Positions 7,965 to 19,312 of a stretch of 50,612 nt of DNA are shown one piece after another; position 1 is the stretch's first letter; each line of letters starts with the position of its first letter. Below the pieces are notes generated by a model, which saw only the letters and a program-made list of their open reading frames with translations, did no database searches and was not told the DNA's origin. The stretch comes from Rhizobium sp. Q54 (GTDB lineage: Bacteria; Pseudomonadota; Alphaproteobacteria; Rhizobiales; Xanthobacteraceae): positions 1-50,612 of the forward strand of contig CAMAUC010000018.1 in the NCBI GenBank assembly GCA_945861265.1. Reading direction: 5' to 3'. The position numbers and the translations under genes are program-made.

Positions 7965-8429
7965 TCAGGCCTTGTCGGCGCCGGCATGAACCGGGCATTT
8001 GGCCGCGCTCCAGACCGGACCGAGGTCGACCAGCTCGGCCTCCAGGCATTCGACCTCAAGGCGCATCACCCCGCCGCCGGAAAAAATCAGCGACACCACC
8101 CCGGACGGCGCGTCGGTTTCCTCGAATTCGACCGCCAGCAGGTTGAGGACGGCCTCCTTGCCGGCCGGATCGAGGCTGCGGCATTTGAAGGACATGACCC
8201 GCTCGAAGCGCAAGGCCGAGCGCCGGCGGCGATATTCCGGCCTTTTCGCCTGGGCGCTTTCCCAATCGAAGCGATTGAGCGCCACCACCACCCGGTTTTC
8301 GCCAGCCCGCCACAGTACGTCGGCGACTTTGACCACGGCGTCCTGCAGGTGGGTCGAGACCACCTCGAGGTCTTCCTCGTCGAGGACGGCGAATTTCAGC
8401 TGGTCCGGCACCTGGCTCATGGACGTCAT
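7965..8429 (-). CDS. DUF2948 family protein
   Basis: A 154-residue conserved alphaproteobacterial protein with the family opening (LKFAVLDEEDLEVVSTHLQD), followed by VKVADVLW, RVVVALNRFDWE and RRRSALRFERVM. Function unknown; it almost always lies between murA and hisD. The start at 8429 (MTSMSQVP) is chosen because a GGGAG lies just upstream. The in-frame ATG at 8420 is also possible, while the longest frame (8474) adds a non-conserved arginine-rich tail. Confidence 0.85.
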   Translation of the reverse strand: MTSMSQVPDQLKFAVLDEEDLEVVSTHLQDAVVKVADVLWRAGENRVVVALNRFDWESAQAKRPEYRRRRSALRFERVMSFKCRSLDPAGKEAVLNLLAVEFEETDAPSGVVSLIFSGGGVMRLEVECLEAELVDLGPVWSAAKCPVHAGADKA

Positions 8430-8494
8430 TGGCTCCCGTCGCCGAAACTTAAGGACGCGGGCGATGGGCCGCAAGGTGCGGCTTCGTCATTGGC

Positions 8495-9199
8495 CTAGAA
8501 AGCCGGCTCCATACCGGCGTCGATCCAGCGCGCGCGGGTGGATTTGTCGGTGAGGTAGTCCAGAAAGGCCTGCGCCGCTTGCGTTTTCGTGCTGCCGACA
8601 TGAATGGCGGCCGAATACATGTTCTTGAAATTCAGTTCGCCCGGCAGCGGCCCGACGATGGTCACGCCTTTGACCGGCAAAGCCTCGCTGATCAAGGTCG
8701 TGGCGAAGGCCGCGCGGCCTTCGGCGACCGCCGCGGCGACGTCATAGCCGCCCTTGCACAGCACGGCCTTCTTGTTGATGGCGTCGGCGATGCCGAGCTT
8801 TTCCAGCATGGCGGCGAACATAATGCCGCCGGAGCCGCCGGCTTTCGGATCGGTCCAAGCGACCGAGGGCGCAGCCATCATCGCCTTGACGAAGGCGTCC
8901 GGCGTCGAGATGTCAGGTTTCGGCGTGCCGTCGCGGACGATGACGCCGGTCACGGTCGAAGCCAGATCGACGATGCTGCCGGGCTTGAGCAGATTGAGCT
9001 TGTCGAGCGATTGAATTCCGGATTGCGAGACCATGACGAGGTCGGTCGCTTCGCCGGCCTTGATCTTGTCGGCTTGCGCGCCGGCGGTGCCGAAATTCAG
9101 GTCGAGCTTTATGCCGCTGTCGCGCTCGAAGTCGGCGCCGAGCGCAACGACCATCACCTTCACGGCGCCGGCGGACATGATTTTGATAGTGTCGCCCAC
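8495..9199 (-). CDS. Solute-binding-protein-like (ModA-type periplasmic-binding fold) without signal peptide
   Basis: A 234-residue type 2 periplasmic-binding-fold protein resembling the molybdate/sulfate binding component. It has KIMSAGAVKVMVVALGADFE at the N-terminus, DLNFGTAGAQADKIKAGEATDLVM (hinge and ligand loop region), and a late TTLISEALPVKGVTIVGPLP and AQAFLDYLTDKSTRARW. The protein starts directly with the mature first strand (MGDTIKIMSAG), so no export signal is visible and it should stay in the cytoplasm. There are no ABC permease or ATPase genes beside it. It lies 11 bases after murA on the same strand and is probably cotranscribed. Its role could be ligand sensing or buffering; that is inference. 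Confidence 0.75.
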   Translation of the reverse strand: MGDTIKIMSAGAVKVMVVALGADFERDSGIKLDLNFGTAGAQADKIKAGEATDLVMVSQSGIQSLDKLNLLKPGSIVDLASTVTGVIVRDGTPKPDISTPDAFVKAMMAAPSVAWTDPKAGGSGGIMFAAMLEKLGIADAINKKAVLCKGGYDVAAAVAEGRAAFATTLISEALPVKGVTIVGPLPGELNFKNMYSAAIHVGSTKTQAAQAFLDYLTDKSTRARWIDAGMEPAF

Positions 9200-9210
9200 G
9201 GTTGCTTCCT

Positions 9211-10500
9211 TTACGAACTGATCCGCTCGATCACCGCGCCGCAGCGGGAGAGCTTTTCTTCCAACCGCTCGAACCCGCGATCGAGATGATAGACGCGGTT
9301 GACCATCGTCTCGCCTTCGGCGGCGAGCGCGGCGATGACCAGCGACACTGAGGCGCGCAGGTCGGTGGCCATCACCGGCGCGCCGTGCAGGCGCTTGACG
9401 CCTTCGATGGTCGCGGTCTCGCCGTCGAGCGTGATGCGCGCGCCGAGGCGGGCCAACTCCTGAACATGCATGAAGCGGTTTTCAAAGATGGTTTCGGTGA
9501 TGTGCGACGTGCCTTTGGCCAGCGACATCAGCGCCATCAGTTGCGCTTGCAAGTCGGTCGGGAAGCCGGGGAACGGCGCGGTGGTGACATCGACCGGCAA
9601 CAGTCCCGCGCCGTTGCGGGCAATGCGGATGCCTTCGTTGGTCGTCGTCACCGTGGTGCCGGTCTGCGTCAGCACGTCGAGCGCCGACTGCAACAACTCG
9701 GGCCGCGTGTTCTGCAACAGCACGTCGCCGCCGGTCATGGCCACCGCCATGGCGTAGGTGCCGGTCTCGATGCGGTCGGGCAGCACCGCATGGCGCGCGC
9801 CATTCAACTTGGCGACGCCTTCGACGACGAGGCGCGACGTGCCGATGCCGGTGACCTTGGCGCCCATCTTGTTGAGGCAATCGGCGACGTCGCCGATCTC
9901 CGGCTCGCGGGCCGCGTTGTCGATGATTGTCGTGCCGCGGGCGAGCGTCGCCGCCATCAGCGCGACATGGGTGCCGCTGACGGTGACTTTCGGGAACTTG
10001 ATTTCGCCGCCGCGCAGGCCGTTCTTGGCGCGGGCGATGACATAGCCGCCCTCGATCTCGATCTCGGCGCCGAGTTTCTCCAGCGCCATGATCAGCAGAT
10101 CGACCGGCCGCGTGCCGATGGCGCAGCCGCCGGGCATCGACACCTTGGCCTCGCCCATGCGCGCCAGAAGCGGCGCGATGACCCAGAAGCTCGCCCGCAT
10201 GGTGGAGACGAGTTCGTAGGGCGCGGTGGTGTCAACGATATTTTTCGCGGAAATGTGCAAGGTGCGGCCGGAGGCCGGCTCGTCATTGGAGCGCTTGCCG
10301 GCGATCATGATATCGACGCCGTGATTGCCGAGAATGCGCTGGAGCTGGATGACGTCGGCCAGACGCGGCACGTTCTCGAGAATGAGCGTCTCGGCCGTCA
10401 GCAGGCTGGCGATCATCAAGGGCAGCGTGGCGTTCTTGGCGCCGGAAATCGGGATCGTGCCGTTGAGCCTTTGTCCGCCGACGATGCGTATCCGATCCAT
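9211..10500 (-). CDS. murA: UDP-N-acetylglucosamine 1-carboxyvinyltransferase
   Basis: A 429-residue MurA, which transfers enolpyruvate from PEP to UDP-GlcNAc in the first committed step of peptidoglycan synthesis. It keeps the substrate lysine K22 (ISGAKNA) and the catalytic, fosfomycin-reactive cysteine C126 in [14 protein letters not shown]. The C-terminal [17 protein letters not shown] and [11 protein letters not shown] segments are typical. It leads the minus-strand run SBP-like, DUF2948, hisD, UPF0262. Confidence 0.97.
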   Translation of the reverse strand: MDRIRIVGGQRLNGTIPISGAKNATLPLMIASLLTAETLILENVPRLADVIQLQRILGNHGVDIMIAGKRSNDEPASGRTLHISAKNIVDTTAPYELVSTMRASFWVIAPLLARMGEAKVSMPGGCAIGTRPVDLLIMALEKLGAEIEIEGGYVIARAKNGLRGGEIKFPKVTVSGTHVALMAATLARGTTIIDNAAREPEIGDVADCLNKMGAKVTGIGTSRLVVEGVAKLNGARHAVLPDRIETGTYAMAVAMTGGDVLLQNTRPELLQSALDVLTQTGTTVTTTNEGIRIARNGAGLLPVDVTTAPFPGFPTDLQAQLMALMSLAKGTSHITETIFENRFMHVQELARLGARITLDGETATIEGVKRLHGAPVMATDLRASVSLVIAALAAEGETMVNRVYHLDRGFERLEEKLSRCGAVIERISS

Positions 10501-10643
10501 GATGAGCCCCGGCTCTCGCCTGTTCGAGTATTCCGGGCCGATCTATGGACCGCCGGACGCCCCCTGCAAAGCACAACTTGCCGGAGGGTTACCATCTATC
10601 GTCTGGCAAATAAGGCGAAAACGGGTTCCGGCAAGCGGCAGGG

Positions 10644-10823
10644 TCAGGGATTTTCGTCGCCGGAAGGGCCTTCGCCGCCCGGAGCGCGCTCGTCCGCCCC
10701 TCTCGCGCGTTCTTGTGCCTTGCGCCGGCGCAGATTTTCCCGTAGCGCAGCGGCCAGCCGCGCGTCGCGGCTGTTGGGTGCGCTGGATTTCTTCTGCTTT
10801 TTGCCGCTTTCGTCGCCTGCCAT
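10644..10823 (-). CDS. Small conserved basic protein
   Basis: A predicted 59-residue protein (MAGDESGKKQKK...) with a conserved-looking helix RDARLAAALRENLRRRKAQ and a glycine/proline-rich acidic tail. Similar short proteins sit upstream of murA in Hyphomicrobiales in my recollection. Charged and probably helical; no function known. The start at 10823 is chosen over the longer frame (to 10868), whose extra residues look non-coding. It is separated from murA by 143 bases, in which I see no gene. Confidence 0.6.
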   Translation of the reverse strand: MAGDESGKKQKKSSAPNSRDARLAAALRENLRRRKAQERARGADERAPGGEGPSGDENP

Positions 10824-10965
10824 GGCCCTCATTACCGGGCCAGCGGTCCGGTTGACAAGTTCACGCAAAATTCAGGGCTGGACAGGTACTTACCTTGCAT
10901 CCTAAAGGGGCGTTGTGGCAGTTTCCGCCGCGTTCGCTCCGGGCACCTTTAAGGGTGCGCCTTTA

Positions 10966-11040
10966 GCTGCCGTAGCTCAGTGGTAGAGCACCTCATTGGT
11001 AATGAGGAGGTCCACAGTTCGATCCTGTGTGGCAGCACCA
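10966..11040 (+). tRNA. tRNA-Thr (GGT)
   Basis: A complete cloverleaf: acceptor GCTGCCG pairing with the 3' side (TGGCAGC), D arm AGCTCAGTGGTAGAGC, anticodon stem CCTCA/TGAGG around loop TTGGTAA (anticodon GGT), T arm CACAGTTCGATCCTGTG, and encoded ACCA. It stands alone, transcribed away from murA and towards the convergent GGDEF/EAL gene. No integrase or duplicated 3' end is seen beside it. Confidence 0.97.
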
Positions 11041-11069
11041 TTTTCCCACCGAACCGCCAGAACCAGTCC

Positions 11070-13340
11070 TCAGCCGCGCGCGACCAGCGTCACATGCGCC
11101 GGCTTGCGGCCGACCAGTTTGGCGTAATCCTCAATCGGCATCGGCCGGCCGACCAGATAGCCCTGGATCGCGTCGCAGCCCTCGGCGGCGAGGAAGGCGC
11201 GTTGCGCCTCGGTCTCGACGCCTTCCGCCACCACCGGCATATTAAGCCCGCGACTGAGCGCGATGACGGCGCGGATGATGGTCGCCGACTGCTGGCTGTG
11301 GCTGAGATTGGCGACGAAGGCGCGGTCGATCTTGATCTTGTAGAACGGGAAAGACTGAAGATAGGACAGTGACGAATAGCCGGTGCCGAAATCGTCCATG
11401 GCGACGCGTACGCCCATGTTCTTGAGCCGGCGCAGCATGGCGACCGCGCCGGTGAAATCGCCGATCAGGACGCCTTCGGTGATCTCGAGTTCAAGTCGCG
11501 CCGGCGACAGGCCGGTGTCGAGCAACACCTGATGCACCAGGCTCGGCAGATCGCCGTGCTGGAATTGCACCGGCGACAGATTGACGGCGATGTGCAGCTT
11601 GTTCGGCCACGACGCGGCCTCCTGGCAGGCCGTGCGCAGCACCCATTCGCCGAGCGCGCCGATGATGCCGCTCTCCTCGGCCAGCGGGATGAACACGTCC
11701 GGCGGAACGAGGCCGTGACGCGGATGATGCCAGCGCGCCAGCGCCTCGAAGCCGGTGATCCGGCCGTCCATATCGGCCTGCGGCATATAGTGCAGCGCCA
11801 GTTCGTTCTGTTCGACCGCCTTGCGCAGATCCTGTTGCAATGCGCGTTTTTCGCGCAGCTGCTGGTCCATCGCCATTTCAAAGAAACGGATCGAGCCGCG
11901 CGCTTCGGATTTGGCGCGGAACAGCGCCGCGTCGGCATTGGCCACCAGCGCCGTCGCGTCGGCGCCGTCCTGCGGATAGATGGCGACGCCGATGGTCAGG
12001 CCGACGCGCATCTGGTGGCTGTCGATGGTGATGTCTTCCTCGAACGCCGCCGCAAGGCGTTCGGCCAGCGCCTCGGCCGCCTGCGGCTGCTGCGCCGTCG
12101 GCGTGATGACGGTGAATTCGTCGCCGCCGACGCGCGCGACGAAAGCGCCCTGGCAGACCTGCTCGAGCCGGACCGCCACTTCGCGCAACAGCGAATCGCC
12201 GATGGCATGGCCGAACACATCGTTGACGGCCTTGAAGCGATCGAGATCGATGCACAGCACGCCGAAGCTTTCATTGGCGACGGCGGCGAGATCGATGGTG
12301 GCATCGATGCATTCGTTGAAGGCGACGCGGTTCGGCAGATTTGTCAGCGCGTCGTGATGCGCCATATGAGCGATGCGCTGCTCACTGCGCTTGCTCTCGG
12401 TGATATCGTTGATCACGGTGATGAGATATTTCGCTTTACCGGCGCTGTCCTTGACCGGCAGCCGTGTCGCGGTGACGACGCGCGTGCCATTGCCCGGCGT
12501 GACGACGCCGTGCTCGCCCTGGTAACTGATGTCGCCGGATTCGATGGCCTTTATGTCTTCCGCTCGAACGGTGTCAACAAGGCCGGGCGGCAGGATGTCG
12601 GCGGCGATCTTGCCGACGATATTGGCGCGGTCGATGCCGAAGTATTCCTCGGTGGCGCGGTTGACCAAAAGATATGTCAGGGCCGACGCATCCTTGACGA
12701 TGATCGGCGACGGCACGTTCTCGACGATCATGTCGAGAAAGGCGCGGGTGTTTTCGAGTTCGCGTTCCGACCGTTTGCGCTCGGTGATGTCCTCATGCGT
12801 GGCGACCCAGCCGCCCTCGCTGGTCGGCTGATTGATCACCGCGATGACGCGGCCGTCGGACATTTCGACGTCGACCGTGAAGATTTCGCCGCGGCCGAGC
12901 GCAGCGCGCAAATCGGCCTCGTAGATTTTCGGGTCCTGCGGCAGCGAGCCCATAGCGTGGCGGGCGGCCAGCAGTTCGCCGATGCCGCAGCCGCGCCGGA
13001 TCGTCGATTCGAGACCGTACATGACCTCATAATTCTTGTTCCAGACCACCAGCCGGTGCTGGCCGTCGAACATGCACAGGCCTTGCGCCATGTTGTTGAG
13101 CGCGAAATTGCGGCGGACGTTCTGCTCGCTGAGCTTGCGGATGACGCACAGCGCGCACCATAAAAATGTCAAGCCGACGCAAGATAGCGAGCCGATGGCG
13201 GCGGCCGCGAGGATCGCACGGCCACTGAGAGAAACCGAGGCTGCGAGGGCGGCGAACGTCAGGCAAAAGCCGGCGATGCCGGCGATCGCAATCGATCGCC
13301 AGTCGCGGAATTTTGCCAGATAGCGAATCGTCTTCGTCAT
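11070..13340 (-). CDS. Membrane-anchored PAS-GGDEF-EAL cyclic-di-GMP signalling protein
   Basis: A 756-residue protein. Two N-terminal membrane segments (about residues 15-35 and 45-65) are followed by a PAS domain (RLVVWNKNYEVMYGL), a second PAS/PAC unit (PSPIIVKDASALTYLLVNRA, PVKDSAGKAKYLITVINDIT), a diguanylate cyclase domain with intact GGDEF (405-409), and a phosphodiesterase domain with intact EAL (532-534) and the downstream DDFGTGYSSLSYL motif. Both catalytic signatures are complete, so it may make and break c-di-GMP, with the PAS units as the likely switch. I prefer the ATG at 13340; an upstream GTG at 13352 is possible. A 21-base hairpin (13359-13379) lies just before the start. Confidence 0.9.
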   Translation of the reverse strand: MTKTIRYLAKFRDWRSIAIAGIAGFCLTFAALAASVSLSGRAILAAAAIGSLSCVGLTFLWCALCVIRKLSEQNVRRNFALNNMAQGLCMFDGQHRLVVWNKNYEVMYGLESTIRRGCGIGELLAARHAMGSLPQDPKIYEADLRAALGRGEIFTVDVEMSDGRVIAVINQPTSEGGWVATHEDITERKRSERELENTRAFLDMIVENVPSPIIVKDASALTYLLVNRATEEYFGIDRANIVGKIAADILPPGLVDTVRAEDIKAIESGDISYQGEHGVVTPGNGTRVVTATRLPVKDSAGKAKYLITVINDITESKRSEQRIAHMAHHDALTNLPNRVAFNECIDATIDLAAVANESFGVLCIDLDRFKAVNDVFGHAIGDSLLREVAVRLEQVCQGAFVARVGGDEFTVITPTAQQPQAAEALAERLAAAFEEDITIDSHQMRVGLTIGVAIYPQDGADATALVANADAALFRAKSEARGSIRFFEMAMDQQLREKRALQQDLRKAVEQNELALHYMPQADMDGRITGFEALARWHHPRHGLVPPDVFIPLAEESGIIGALGEWVLRTACQEAASWPNKLHIAVNLSPVQFQHGDLPSLVHQVLLDTGLSPARLELEITEGVLIGDFTGAVAMLRRLKNMGVRVAMDDFGTGYSSLSYLQSFPFYKIKIDRAFVANLSHSQQSATIIRAVIALSRGLNMPVVAEGVETEAQRAFLAAEGCDAIQGYLVGRPMPIEDYAKLVGRKPAHVTLVARG

Positions 13341-13358
13341 GACTCCAGACACGGTTGC

Positions 13359-13379
13359 CGAAAGGCGCGCTGCCTTTCG
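13359..13379. other. Hairpin in the leader of the GGDEF/EAL gene
   Basis: CGAAAGGC (13359-13366), loop GCGCT, GCCTTTCG (13372-13379): a perfect 8-bp stem. It has no T tract on either side, so it is a weak terminator candidate for the upstream dehydratase gene (stop at 13516) or a structure in the 5' leader of the c-di-GMP gene. Nothing else was recognised in 13341-13515. Confidence 0.45.
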
Positions 13380-13515
13380 CCCGATGTTGAGCCATCACGC
13401 TAGGAGATGCGCCTTTGACGCGCGTTAACAGCCGCGCTTTGCTAGCGTTAATCGCCGGTTAGCCCTACGAGGCGGTAAATTTAAGATATGCCAGAAAGGT
13501 GTGGATTTCCGCGCC

Positions 13516-15212
<1,697 letters not shown>

Positions 15213-15216
<4 letters not shown>

Positions 15217-17342
15217 GCGGATACTTTCTCAAGCCGGGCCAAGCCGCCGGCAAATCGCCGCGACAAGGGATGAAGAAGAAAACGTTGCGACAGTGCCGGA
15301 TAGCGGCGGCGCAGCCAATCAAACCCCACCTGATAGCAAAAGACCATGACGACCAGCATGGTCAAGAACCAAGTGAGGAAGTGGTAGCGCGCGGTGGCAA
15401 CATAGAAAAGGGCCACCGCATGTTGCGCCAGCGCCGCCGCGCCGATCAGCCGGAGCCACGGATCGAATTGGCGGCCGCGCACGACGACATAAACGAGAAT
15501 GACAACGCCGGCGGCATTGAACGGAACGGTCCAGTACGATTCCGCTGGGCCCGATAGCCAGTTTGGAATTTGCAGCAGCGCGCGCGCCAAATTTCCCCCG
15601 CTGAAATTCAGGGTCGCCAGCTCATGCAGCGCCGCAGCATAGGCGGATGGCGGCATGACAAGAAGATTCGCGTCGCGCGAATTGGCGCTGAACAGGACCA
15701 CGGCATGGCCAAACACCCAGTTATGCAGCGCCATCGAGAATACCGGCATAAAGCCGAGGCAGAGGCCGGCCAGGCGCGGCCACTGGCGCTGGTAAAGTGC
15801 ATAAAGGCCGACGCCGCCAAGAAACACCGCCGCGGCCGGGGCGACGATCGGCTTCATGGCGATACCGAGCGCCAGCAGCAGCGCGCCGGAAAGCGCCCGG
15901 CCGAATCGTCCGTCGGCATTCGGATTCGGTGGCACCAGCGCGACAAGTCCGGCGATAAAGAAAATGTAGGCGGCCGGGTCGGCAAAGCCGCGCGCGGCCC
16001 ATTTGGCGTAATCGATGAAGGTCGTGCCAAATAATTCGCCGAGCGGCACCGCGACAAACATCAGCGCCAATGCCAGCGCCCACGATGCCGGCAGGAAACG
16101 CTTGAACAGCGCCAGCACCAGAAACGGCAAGAGCAGCACCAGCGACAAATAGCCAAGATAGCTCTCGCCGAAGGCGATGTGTTGCAGAGCCAGGAAATAG
16201 CGCAGGCCGGGACCGCCATAATAGAAAATCTTTTCGCCGCCTTCGAGAAATCCCCACACGTCGCCAGCCAGAAGCTTCTGCAGAATTTGCCGGGCAACGC
16301 CGTCATAGTACAAGCCGTCGTCGCCACCGTCGAACGGCCTTACGCCGCCGAGAAAACTGGCATCGTCGACGGCGATCACCAGCGCGGCAAGGCCGATCAG
16401 CAGCAGCGGCAGGATCGCCCGCTTCGGCTGAAACCGCATCAGCAGCAGGATAAGGCCGATGACACCAGCAAAGGCGAGCAGGCCTTGCGCAAGTTGAAGC
16501 AGTCGCACCGGCAATGGCGGATCGAGCCGCATTGCCAATTGCTCCGGCACGATCGCCATGCCGACAACGCGCCGCCCGGCATCGGCCGGCTCAATGACGC
16601 GGCAGCCATCGCCGCGCCAGAGCGCAAAGCGTTGCTCGGCACCCTCCCACAGAACATCGCCGCGCCAGCACACTTCGCCGCCGGCATAGCCCGCCGGCAA
16701 CCGGATCATTTCGAACCACGGCATCGTCAGATGCCACCGATGCGCTCCCATCCAGAGCCGGCGGTCGCGGCTGGCGCGCTGAATGTCGCTGACCGGATAC
16801 CAGTTGTAGCGCATGTCGTTGATGAAGCCGAGGCGCAGCCAGATGGGGTCGGAAAAATCCAACGCGGTCACAGAGCGCGACAGCTCCGATTTGTGAAATA
16901 TGCCGTCGGCGGAAAAGGCGAAGGTCCGGTCAGGCAAGCCGCTGCCGCGCCAGCATCCGGCCTGTTCGGCCGAACAGCGCTTCGCCGGAGGATATTGGCG
17001 GTCGAACTCGGCCATCAGATGGCGATAGACGTCGGCGGGTAGACCGCGTTCAAATACATCGTTCGGACCGCCCGGGAGAAACACGTTGTGTCCCTCGTCG
17101 ATACGCGGCGGCGCCAACAGCCATTGCCCGGCGATGGCCAGAGTTGCGACAGCGGCGGCGGCAAGCCAGGCGCGCTTTTGAACGCGCACCGCGCCGCTGA
17201 ATATGAAAATCGCCACCGCCGCCAGCAGCGCATAATCGATGGCGTTATTGATCGGCAGTCCGACCACCGCGACGGCCAATGCCAGCGCGGCCAACTTGAG
17301 AAGCCAGTGGGGAAATTTCGGCATCGATTGACCGTCGAGCAT
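15213..17342 (-). CDS. Large multispanning membrane protein, possible GT-C type glycosyltransferase
   Basis: A 709-residue protein with two or three N-terminal membrane helices, then a soluble region of about 200 residues (residues ~80-285) with cysteines at CSAEQAGCWRG and VCWRGD. Some nine to ten further membrane helices follow. FDGGDDGLYYDGVARQILQ after the first loop resembles the acidic loop of GT-C lipid-linked sugar transferases, but no full family signature is recognised. It stands divergent from a sugar-modifying operon, which supports a role in envelope polysaccharide or lipid glycosylation; this is inference. An ATG at 17342 is used; GTG 17351 and ATG 17324 are alternatives with no clear ribosome site deciding. 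Confidence 0.65.
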
Positions 17343-17504
17343 GCGGTCCACATATCATCAAGCCGAGACCGTCGGCAATCGGAGCACGCCACAATGCTTG
17401 GGTCCCTGGCGCTGCCCGCCGTTGCCGCCACGACGCCATGACGTCTTAACACCTTGGCCGGAACGTTGTCCGCGGCGGAATCCATGTGCTAGAAGACCGG
17501 CCAA

Positions 17505-18254
17505 ATGACCGCCCCCCTTTCCCAGAAGAAAGACAGCGAAATCGCGTTTTTCGACAGCCACGGGGCGTCGAATGCCTACGACGTGTTTGCGCCCGAGACC
17601 AACGAGCGCCTGATCGACATATTCGTACGTTTGACTTGCCTGAAGCCCGGCTCGCGCATCGCCGATCTCGGTTGCGGCTCCGGCGTCTTCAGCAATGCGC
17701 TGCGGCAGCGCGGATACGATTGCACCGGCGTCGATCTCAGCCCGGCGCTGATCCGGATTGCGAACCGGAAATATTCCGGCATCGAATTCATCGAAGGTGA
17801 CATCGAGAACCTGCGCTTTGCCGACGCCAGCTTCGATGGCGTGCTGCTGGCCGGCGTATTGCACCATTTCACCGCGCACGCGCGCTGCGCCGCGGAAGTC
17901 ATGCGAATCCTGCGGCCCGGCGGAAAATTCGTCGCGTTCGATCCAAACCGCGCCAACCCCTTCATGTATTTCTATCGCGACCGCAGTTCGCCATTTTACA
18001 GCAGCGTGGGCGTTACCGAAAACGAGCGGCCGATACAGGCCGACGAGATCGCCGCAACTTTCCGGGCCGCGGGATTTCGCGTCGAAACCGAATTTCATTC
18101 GGGCCTGACATACCGTTACACCGCCTCCCCCACGGCACGCCAACTGTTGCCTATGTACAACCTGATCGACCGGCTGTTGTTTTCGCCGAGCTTCATGCGG
18201 CGCTTTCGCGCCTTCGTATTCACGTTCGGCGAAAAGCCGCGAGGGCCGGCATGA
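17505..18254 (+). CDS. Class I SAM-dependent methyltransferase
   Basis: A 249-residue protein with SAM motif I IADLGCGSG (52-60), acidic residue GVDLS, then DIENLRFADASFDGVLLAGV and HHF, and the post-motif LRPGGKFVAFDPN. These fit the Methyltransf_11 type used on small molecules, lipids or sugars. It begins the plus-strand sugar cassette and overlaps the following oxidoreductase by 4 bases (ATGA). A weak promoter (TTGTCC 17466-17471, 18 bases, TAGAAG 17490-17495) would leave almost no leader. Substrate unknown, presumably the product or intermediate of this cassette. Confidence 0.85.
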   Translation: MTAPLSQKKDSEIAFFDSHGASNAYDVFAPETNERLIDIFVRLTCLKPGSRIADLGCGSGVFSNALRQRGYDCTGVDLSPALIRIANRKYSGIEFIEGDIENLRFADASFDGVLLAGVLHHFTAHARCAAEVMRILRPGGKFVAFDPNRANPFMYFYRDRSSPFYSSVGVTENERPIQADEIAATFRAAGFRVETEFHSGLTYRYTASPTARQLLPMYNLIDRLLFSPSFMRRFRAFVFTFGEKPRGPA

Positions 18255-19309
18255 TCCGCGTCGGCATCATCGGCAGCAATTACGGGCGCACGGTTCTGTT
18301 GCCGGCGTTCCGCACCGATCCGCGCTGCGACGTGGTGGCGCTTTGCGGCAGCAATGCCGCACGCACCGCCGAACTGGCGAAAGCGGCCGGCGTGCTGAAA
18401 GCCTATGGCGACTGGCGCGCTCTGGTTGACGACAAGGATGTGCAGGCGGTCGTGATTGCGACACTGCCGAGCCTGCAGGCCGAGATCGCCATCGCCGCGC
18501 TGAAAGCCGGCAAGCCGGTGTTCGCCGAGAAACCGCTGGCCGGCGATCTTGCCGCCGCTCGCGCCATGTTGACCGCGGCGGAACAAAGCGGACTGCCGAC
18601 CGGCATCGATTTCAACTTCACGCAGATCGCGGCGTGGCTGCGCGCCAAGGAGTTGCTCGATACCGGCGCCGTCGGCACCCTGCGTCACGTGACCGTGCAC
18701 TGGCATGTCGAGAGCCGCGCCATCCAGATGCGGATGCGCAACTGGAAGACCGCCGGCGGCAACGATGGCGGCGGCGTACTCGGCAATTTTGTCTCGCATT
18801 GTTTCCATTATCTCGAATGGTTCGTCGGCCCGATCGGCGGCGTGCAGGCGCGCGTCGGCGGTTTGCCCGACGACGCCGAACTGCAAGCCACCGTGGCGAT
18901 GGCGGCGCAATATGAATCCGGACCACAGATCAGCCTGTCGATGAGCTGCGCTTCGTACGCGGGTATCGGCCACCGCATCGAATTCTTTGGCGAGGACGGC
19001 ACTTTGGTCCTGCACAATCCGACCGCCGACTACATGCGCGGCTTCGACCTGACTTATGCAAAGCGCCCCGGCGCGCTGGAGCGGATTGCTGTCGACGATC
19101 CGTTCGATGCGCAATTTCCGGACGGCCGCATCGCGCCGGTATCGCGGCTGGCCAATAAATTCTTAGACGCCATCGAGACCGGCACCCAGACCGCGCCGGA
19201 TTTCAAGGCTGGTTATCGCGTGCAGCGGTTGATCGACGCCGCACAGCGTTCGAACCGGCTGGGACACTGGATCGATTTTGCCGCGGAAGCCGGCAAGCAG
19301 GAGAGATAG
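18251..19309 (+). CDS. Gfo/Idh/MocA family NAD(P)-dependent sugar oxidoreductase
   Basis: A 352-residue protein with an N-terminal Rossmann motif VGIIGSNYG (4-12) and the family's catalytic EKPL (residues 93-96). A C-terminal alpha/beta domain contains GGGVLGNFVSHCFHYLEW, the region that normally bears the substrate-binding histidine. The family oxidises or reduces a hydroxyl on sugars such as NDP-hexoses or inositols. It is translationally coupled to the methyltransferase upstream and ends 3 bases before the epimerase, so it likely supplies a keto-sugar step in the same pathway. Confidence 0.9.
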   Translation: MIRVGIIGSNYGRTVLLPAFRTDPRCDVVALCGSNAARTAELAKAAGVLKAYGDWRALVDDKDVQAVVIATLPSLQAEIAIAALKAGKPVFAEKPLAGDLAAARAMLTAAEQSGLPTGIDFNFTQIAAWLRAKELLDTGAVGTLRHVTVHWHVESRAIQMRMRNWKTAGGNDGGGVLGNFVSHCFHYLEWFVGPIGGVQARVGGLPDDAELQATVAMAAQYESGPQISLSMSCASYAGIGHRIEFFGEDGTLVLHNPTADYMRGFDLTYAKRPGALERIAVDDPFDAQFPDGRIAPVSRLANKFLDAIETGTQTAPDFKAGYRVQRLIDAAQRSNRLGHWIDFAAEAGKQER

Positions 19310-19312
19310 ATT

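Noticed and set aside
11532-13163. 543-codon plus-strand frame opposite the GGDEF/EAL gene (and similar long antisense frames opposite ilvD-like, murA, thrC and hisD)
   Set aside because: Composition is rich in His, Arg and Asp as expected from the reverse of a high-GC gene; no domain recognised, while the opposite strand has complete catalytic motifs.
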